NCBI RefSeq assembly: GCF_050003625.1
Contig: NC_134398.1
Span: 204,339,313-204,403,312, forward strand
From: Haematobia irritans
Taxonomy: Eukaryota; Arthropoda; Insecta; Diptera; Muscidae
Length of the DNA stretch: 64,000 bases
Reading direction: 5' to 3'
This document shows, piece after piece, positions 57,545 to 64,000 of the stretch (position 1 is its first letter; each line of letters begins with the position of its first letter). Under the pieces are notes generated by a model. The model worked only from the letters and a program-made list of their open reading frames with translations, was not told the origin of the DNA and made no database searches. The position numbers were made by a program, and so were the translations under genes.

Positions 57545-58667
57545 CATCTTTTGGAAAACTTTGGCAAAAGACAAAACAATCCCCTGCCCCCCAAACATTT
57601 TGTGTAATAATTTCATCAGAATTTTCAATTCAATATTTGTAAAATTGTTGCACATTTACACGCTTTATACGAGTACGCTCTTGAGATATTCAATCAAAGG
57701 AATTTGATGGGAAAATAATACTTCCTTCTGAAAATACCAAAAAACTATGAACAAAAAACACTTGGGAAAGTTTCTATTGAACTTTTAACCAAAGAGCCAA
57801 ATACCATTGGACCAAAACAAAAAAAAAAGAAACCCATGGCCTTAAACATATAATCTCTCTCTTGTTCAACTTTACAACGATAAATTTTAAGATGAACGTC
57901 GACCACTTAGCATTCTCTGCTAATGTTCTTCCTCGACGACTTTGCAGTCCTATGGGAAACGATGATGTGCCCTGTTATTCAAAGAATGATGACAATGTTG
58001 AAAAGTGTTTTTTGTTGAATATTTTCCATATGGGTCATACTTCGTTCATGGAATGATGGGTTTTGGGAAAATGTGTTATACACTTACAATATTGCTGACT
58101 CGGCAAATTTCTATTGATTTAACACGGTGAGTGAATAATATGACACAAAAAGGAGAAGTAAATATTGAAAAAAACGTTAAAAGAAGATCAACAAAGGTGT
58201 GAAAATCTTGTAAAAATCCAAAGAAGAGGCAAAGATGAACACTAAAAAAAGTTTGTAAAAAGAAATATAACACTTGTAACATCGTCTTCCCAATTCTACA
58301 TTTAGTTCAATGATAAGGCATATGCTTTTTATGGTCGAGTACGAACATTACCCAGCAAACAAAGCGTAGTCCAAAAAGCAATGAATATATTACTTTTGGA
58401 TCCGAAAGTGGTGCTCCAATGGCTCGAAAGCAATGAATTTTATATGGGCTGGATTGATTTCGTATTAGTTCTTCAGATGTCAAGCTATTTCAGTATTTCG
58501 AATTTAATTTTTGTTGGGTAGGTGTGAAATTATTTAGAGAAATTGTGAAACCCTCAGAAATAGATCAGAATTGCTAAAAAGAGATTAGAAAGCTTTTTGG
58601 TCTTCGTACGAAACTGGGATTTTTGACTTTTCTGTTATAACTTTTTTTGTATAACAGTTTGTAATAA
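57545..58667. other. no gene seen
   Basis: Unique AT-rich sequence. The plus frame at 57862-58056 and the minus frame at 58076-58282 lack recognisable features. Confidence 0.5.
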
Positions 58668-59080
58668 TACCCTGCGCTACACTGTGGATTATAAGTTAGT
58701 GCATATGTCTGCAACATTCACAAGGAGACGAAATTGACACATGGTTCCGTTGGCAATAATGCTCCGGACCGGCCCTTAAGTCGGTCTAGCCATGTAGGTC
58801 GCATAATAGAACCCCATTGATTTTGGAAGAAATTGGTTTCGATATAGATACGAGTATAGCTGCCACATATATCTTCCGCTTCATTTACATTCATATGACC
58901 AGAATAAATGTCTCCATTTGTAAAATCAGTGCCAATTTATTTGGAAACGCCTAAAGTCCTACCCCATAGCTCAGACATTGCTCTTGCTGAATATGAATTT
59001 TTCCGATCGATGATTCATGTCCTGGCTATTAAAATCCGTATGTTGTCAGAATGATGGGAATAAGTAGCGATGATCAATAG
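58668..59080 (+). repeat. dispersed fly repeat starting TACCCTGCGCTACACTGTGG
   Basis: TACCCTGCGCTACACTGTGG, then AGTTAGTGCATATGTCTGCA and AAGGAGACGAAATTGACACA, then GTCGGTCTAGCCATGT. This is a repeat with the style of the TACCCTCCACCATAG family but a distinct sequence. A fragment of its start is at about 26869. No open frame. Confidence 0.6.
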
Positions 59081-59096
59081 GTTAGTGTAGGCATTG

Positions 59097-59370
59097 TGGC
59101 AGCCCGATATTTTTAGGCTTACTTAGACTATTCAGTCCATTGTGATATCACAGTGATGTTTTCGTTCAATGACAAAGGCGTTCCAAACTGAACGGCGTTC
59201 CAAACTGCGGCGAAACCACTTAGAGAAGCTTTAAAAAACCCAAAAATGTCATCGCGTTACTGAGAGGGGATAATCCATCGTTGAAAAACATTTTGGTGTT
59301 TGGTAGAAACTGGTATTGAATTCATGTCCCTGTGTATGATAACTAACCATTGCACCATGGTAGCTCCCAG
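59097..59370 (-). mobile_element. SINE copy, rearranged
   Basis: Minus-strand copy of the 40131 SINE. The tail side GTGGCAGCCCGATATTTTTA is at 59097 and the head side TAACCATTGCACCATGG near 59347-59363. The middle has a deletion and a local duplication of GGCGTTCCAAACTG, and the B-box is altered, so it is an old copy. Confidence 0.85.
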
Positions 59371-59459
59371 CGATGGACAATACTTCGATTGATCTGTACG
59401 TTATAATTTTGTTCCGAATAAATTTCAAACATTTGAAAAATGTTCGAATTTAAAGTTTA

Positions 59460-60310
59460 CGCTCCAAAAAACTTTGTATAACAGTTTGTATAACAGTATA
59501 ATAATCAAATTAAAATCGAAATTAAAAAAATCCCTAGTTTTATATCATTTACGATTTTCTATTAATATCATAATCACTTCAGCTAAATAGTGACCTAACC
59601 TAGATTTGATTAAACACTCACCGACGATGATTGATAAGGATAAAGACAAAATTTTATATACGTTGTATATAATTTGAATGCGAGTTCATTATAAGATTTG
59701 TGAATTCTAAATATTGATGATGGAATACAACCAAATAACTATTTTAACAAATAAAATCAGTTTTTATTCATAGCCAAATGATAATAAAATGAAAAAATCT
59801 TAGAAGTGTTGTATAACAGTTATACAAAAATGTTTGTGAGACAATCAATGCAATACCATACTTTTACAAATTTATCTGTTGCTATGAATAACAAACAATT
59901 TTATAGGTATTTATAACAATATAATTATTTTTATAACAGTATAACATTTGCTCACAAGTATAATAGTTAAATTCAAATTATTATGAACTTAAAATGTAAA
60001 CAATTTTCATAGTTTTACGTCATATACTATTTCCTAATAATATTGTATATATTTATACACAAACACAACAGAAGATTCGTATAACAGTTATACAAAAAAT
60101 GAACTTTATCCAATAGAATTCGTCTGCAACTATAAATAACAAATAATGCGATTATTTTTATAACAATATCACAGTATAACAGTTTTTCAAAACAGTTATA
60201 ACAGTTAAAATCCAATAATAATGAAATTAAAATTTATGCAATTTTGATAGTTTTACATCATTTAAAATTGTTTGCTGATAATATTGTTTATAGCTTTAGT
60301 TTGAAACTAT
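59460..60310 (+). repeat. ~270-bp tandem repeat rich in TATAACAGT
   Basis: Three diverged units start near 59470, 59811 and 60080. Each has GTATAACAGTTATACAAAAA or a close variant, a middle with TATTTTTATAACA, and an end with ATAGTTTTACATCATTT and TAATATTGT. TATAACAGT or TATAACAATA words occur about ten times, mostly in inverted pairs. A related GTATAACAGTTTGTAATAAT lies at about 58650. Confidence 0.75.
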
Positions 60311-60696
60311 AAAAGAGGAAAATGGTAAATTAAACGGTCTCATTTCAAATGTTGCATTTGAAGCATTCGATCAACGAAAATTTGTAGATTTCTTACTGTT
60401 TTGATAGATTGATAGAATTGTTGATATTTTGGTAGATTTTGCAAAATATTCCTCTTCAACTAAGATGAACTTCATAAATTTTTAATAGAAATAAAACTTT
60501 CGGTTATAGCATAATTTTCGCAAAGAAAATGCACTCAATTGTTTCTACATTCACCTTCAATTATCATTTGCAAAATATTTGTAAGACAATATAATAGAAA
60601 GTTAAAAAATATATACCCATCTTAAACTTTGTTGATTAAATCAAATTAATATAGTACCTGTGTTTATGGCACACAAAGAGCTACGAAGTTTGGATA

Positions 60697-61103
60697 GAAG
60701 TGTGAGCGTGACACGTCCGTGAGTCGGTAAAAACATTCCAACCAAAAACACGAGAATCTCGTTCAGAAAAAATTCACGCTTAGTTTAAAATGACACTCAC
60801 GGTATGGTCATGAATAAAAACAATTCAAATTGGGTCAATTGTAGATTCATGAAAACATAAAAAATTGTTTTGAATCACAAGAATTGACGTGTCACAAAAA
60901 TGTTCGTGAATCGTGAGAATTGTTGCGAGTGACTAAAATTTTCGATAATTATCGTGAATGTTGTTCCTGATTGAGTGATTGTGAATAGGACATTTCATTT
61001 CGAGAATGTGCATGAAGGTGAATTCCTTCTACGTGCGTGAGCAAAAAAATGTTCCTTTGTGAGTGTGAGTGTGAGTGAAATTTCACTCACGTACCCATTC
61101 CTA
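60697..61103. mobile_element. second, diverged hAT MITE (TGAGTGTG type)
   Basis: Ends TAGAAGTGTGAGCGTGACAC and, inverted, TAGGAATGGGTACGTGAGTG. They resemble each other and the 22375-22918 ends. The interior again consists of CGTGAGT, TCACGA and GTGAGTGTGAGTG words. Flanks AGTTTGGA and GTCTAGAA are at best a decayed target duplication. Confidence 0.65.
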
Positions 61104-62449
61104 GTCTAGAATTTATGTGCCTCGAAGAGTGTTAATATTCCCTAGAATACCTAAGGAGGTGTCTTTAGTGAATCCAAGCAACTATCATCACCAGGTTATC
61201 CAGGTTACTCGTCTTGGAATTTTCCCTCCCCCCCTTCTTCATATGCATCCTTTGCTATCTCTGATAGCCATTGCAGGCAGGTAGCACATAATGATACCTT
61301 TTCATTTGGTTGACTTGGAAGAAGCGTTGCCTGCATTTGAACATTTTCAAATTTATGTGCTTGGAAAACTTCATCGTCTTTATGTTGTGTTAGCCAAGAA
61401 CATAGGCAATAATGATGAGGATGATGATTATGGTATGCAAGTTGTTTGCCTTAGGATTGTTTTTCTTGTTCGCCATAGATCCAGAAATAGCTATGCTGAA
61501 GCTATTTTATTCTGGATTGTTTATTCTTTTTTTGTGGAGGTTTCGTTCGTCTCCTTGATTGGGGGGCTTGGTATAATTAAAAACAGGTTAGGACCAATGA
61601 TGTTTATGATGGTGCTGTTCTCTTTCTTCATCTTCTCATTCTTCGTTGTAATGTCCTGATCAGAGTTTGGTGTGCCACCATCATCATTGAGTTTAGTCGA
61701 ATAGATTTTTTCTAAAGCCAACTTATAGCTATTAAAAATAGCAATGAAATCAATTTTAAGGAGATGGTTTCTTTTTTGAAAAAAAAAAACCAAAACAAAA
61801 ACCCCTCATCTGTGTAGATACCTTATTACCAGAATAAGAATCATTACGAAGGGGTGGGGTTTAAGCACCGTTTTGGTATTTTTTGTTGTATGAGCTATAC
61901 ATCTAGGTTTTATTCCCATCGATTAACTTCTTTGAAAACATTAACGATTCATTGGAAAAAAGGATTTACAGTTCTTATCAGAATAACTTCACTATCAACG
62001 TCATTCAAACTAAATGGTAAAGCCCATTGAAACAATCCATCAACAAAACATTGGTAACAATTCCCTCCAATGAAAAGCAGCAAACAACATAGGAATTTGA
62101 AAGGTAGACATTCCGCCAGCAATGATACTTTGATTTTGTTTTCTTTTTTTCCTATCTCTCCGATGCTTTGAAAGAAACACCGACAATAGACCACATAACA
62201 ATATGTCATAATTGCTTTCGTCTACGAAATCATAATGTCTATCCCATATAGACTACTCTTGTTTGCCTTGTCAAAGTCATTGTAAATAAATGTCTTGGAA
62301 TGAAGGGGGTAACAGTAGTTTCAAATAATTATTGAAAATAAAATATCTGATAGAAATTTATATAAAAATATAAAATCAAAATATGAAAATGGAAATATGA
62401 ATATGAATAGAACTCCCGAAAAACTAATTGACTAGGACTGCCACAAATG
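61104..62449. other. no convincing gene
   Basis: A 122-codon plus frame (61291-61659) contains hydrophobic stretches (VSFVSLIGGLGII, FMMVLFSFFIFSFFVVMS) but lacks codon-bias or splice support and is overlapped by an opposite open frame. I do not call it. The rest is unique. Confidence 0.45.
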
Positions 62450-64000
62450 GTAGAATTCTATGAAATAAAATTTTGACAAAATTTTCTATGGAAATGAAAA
62501 TTTGACAAAATTTTCTATAGAAATAAAATTTTGATAAAAAATTCAATAGAAATAAATATTTGATAAAATTTTCTATAGAAATAACATTTTGACATAAATT
62601 TCCATAGAAATAAAATTTTGACAGAATTTTCTATAGAAATAAACTACTGACAAAATTTTCTATAGAAATAAAATTTTGACAACACTTTCTATAGAAATAA
62701 AATGTTGACAAAATTTTCTATAGAAATAAAATATTGACAACATTTTCTATAGAAGTAAAATTTTGACAAAATTTTCTATAGAAATAAAATTTTGAAAAAA
62801 ATTTTCTATAGAAATAAAATTTTGAACAAATTTTCTATAGAAATAAAATTTTGAACAAATTTTCTATAGAAATAAAATTTTGACAAAAGTTCTATAGCAA
62901 TAAAATTTTCACTAAATTTTCTACAGAAATAACATTTTGACAAAATTTTCTATAGAAATAAAATTTTGACAATATTTTCTATAGAAATAAAATTTTTGTC
63001 TATAAAAATAAAATGTTGACAGAATTTTCTATAGAAATAAAATTTTGACTAAATTTTCTATAGAAATAAAATTTTGACAAAATTTTCTATAGAAATAAAA
63101 TTTTGACAAAATTTTCTATAGATATAAAATTTTGACAAAATTGTCTATAGAAATAAAATGTTGACAAAATTTTCTATAGAAATACAATTTTGACAAAATT
63201 TTCTATAGAAATAAAATTTTGACAACATTTTCTATAGAAATAAAATTTTGACATAAATTTCTATAGAAATAGAATTTTGACAAAATTTTCTATAGAAATA
63301 AAATTTTCACAAACTTTTCTATAGAAATAAAATTTTGACAAACATTTCTATAGAAATTAAATTTTGACAACATTTTCTATAGAAATACAATTTTGACAAA
63401 ATTTTCTATAGAAATAAAAATTTGATTAAATTTTCTATAGAAAGAAAATATCTACAAAATTTTCTATAGAACTAAAATTTTGACAAAATTTTCTATGGAA
63501 ATAAAATTTTTACAAAATTTTCTATAGTAAAAAATTTTGTCAAAATTTTTTATAGTAAAAAAATTGTGACAAAATCTCTATAAAAATTAAATGTTGATAA
63601 AATTTTCTATAGAAATAAAATTTTGACAAAATTTTCTGTAGAAATAAACTATTGACAAAATTTTCTATAGAAATTTAATTTTGACAAAATTTTCTATAGT
63701 AAAAAAATTGATAAAATTGTCTATGGAGATAACATAAATAAATCAAATTTTGACAAAATTTTCTATGGAAATAAAATGTTGACAAAATTTTCTATGGAAA
63801 TAAAATGTTGACAAAAATTTCTATGGAAATAAAATTTTGACAAAATTTTCTATAGAAATAAAATTTTACATAAATTTCTATAGAAATAAAATTTTGAGAA
63901 AATTAGAAATAAAATTTTCACAAACTTTTATATAGAAATAAAATTTTGACAAAATTTTCTATAGAAATAAAATTTTGACAAAATTTTCTGTGGAAATAAA
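62430..64000 (+). repeat. 29-bp satellite array (GAC orientation), runs off the window
   Basis: The left edge is ACTGCCACAAATGGTAGAAT, the inverted form of the edges at 10490 and 6740. About 53 units of TTTCTATAGAAA plus TAAAATTTTGACAAAAT then run to the last base. It is in the same orientation as 4440-6690 and opposite to 54812-57420. Confidence 0.93.

Noticed and set aside
61291..61793. 122-residue hydrophobic protein on plus and 90-residue protein on minus
   Set aside because: Mutually overlapping frames with no family resemblance, biased toward Phe/Val from T-rich DNA; no splice or promoter support.

Overview
The window looks like part of an AT-rich, repeat-swollen genome of a higher (calyptrate, muscid-like) fly. 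The evidence is one spliced gene with dipteran-style exons, a tRNA-derived SINE with a (CCTAA)n tail, mariner and hAT relics, the dispersed fly repeat that reads TACCCTCCACCATAG, and several kilobases of a 29-bp satellite built around TTTCTATAGAAA. Species cannot be fixed from the sequence alone.

Only one host protein-coding gene is well supported. It is a plus-strand coiled-coil gene with five exons visible (13308-13777, 13845-14817, 17482-17580, 19201-19290, 28131-28334). They join in frame to 611 codons. The 5' start lies in an exon I could not find, upstream or outside the window. The product has a Thr/Pro-rich N-terminal part, a syntaphilin/syntabulin-like coiled coil, a His-rich linker, a second coiled coil, and a C-terminal helical segment that resembles a GRIP domain. 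I assign it tentatively to quick-to-court (qtc). A second, weaker gene signal is a 101-nt putative exon at 38299-38399.

Everything else is repeat sequence. 1-13307: 29-bp satellite arrays in opposite orientations (4440-6690 and 7880-10460), tRNA-like fragments and transposase relics. Introns 2-4 of the gene: more 29-bp satellite (14838-17010), then in intron 4 a ~170-bp tandem satellite (20720-26380). That satellite holds a minisatellite-bearing transposon (20851-23120), which itself holds a clean hAT MITE (22375-22918). 28500-33050: extremely AT-rich duplicated sequence downstream of the gene. 34331-35735: a foldback element with ~650-bp arms. 38633-40075: a relic LINE carrying two later insertions, followed by an intact SINE (40131-40470). 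42748-43675: a dead mariner.

The most striking structure is 45741-51360. One SINE copy has been hit by three unrelated elements: a TIR MITE in its tRNA head, a 3.5-kb LINE in its body with an 11-bp target duplication, and a hAT-type MITE in its tail with an 8-bp duplication. The LINE has PHD-like finger, endonuclease and reverse transcriptase regions, a 2A-like GIEENPGP motif at its N-terminus, a (CAA)n tail and two C-terminal nonsense codons. 54812-57420 and 62450-64000 are further 29-bp arrays, again opposite in orientation. Between them lie a SINE, a ~270-bp tandem repeat rich in TATAACAGT, and a second hAT MITE.
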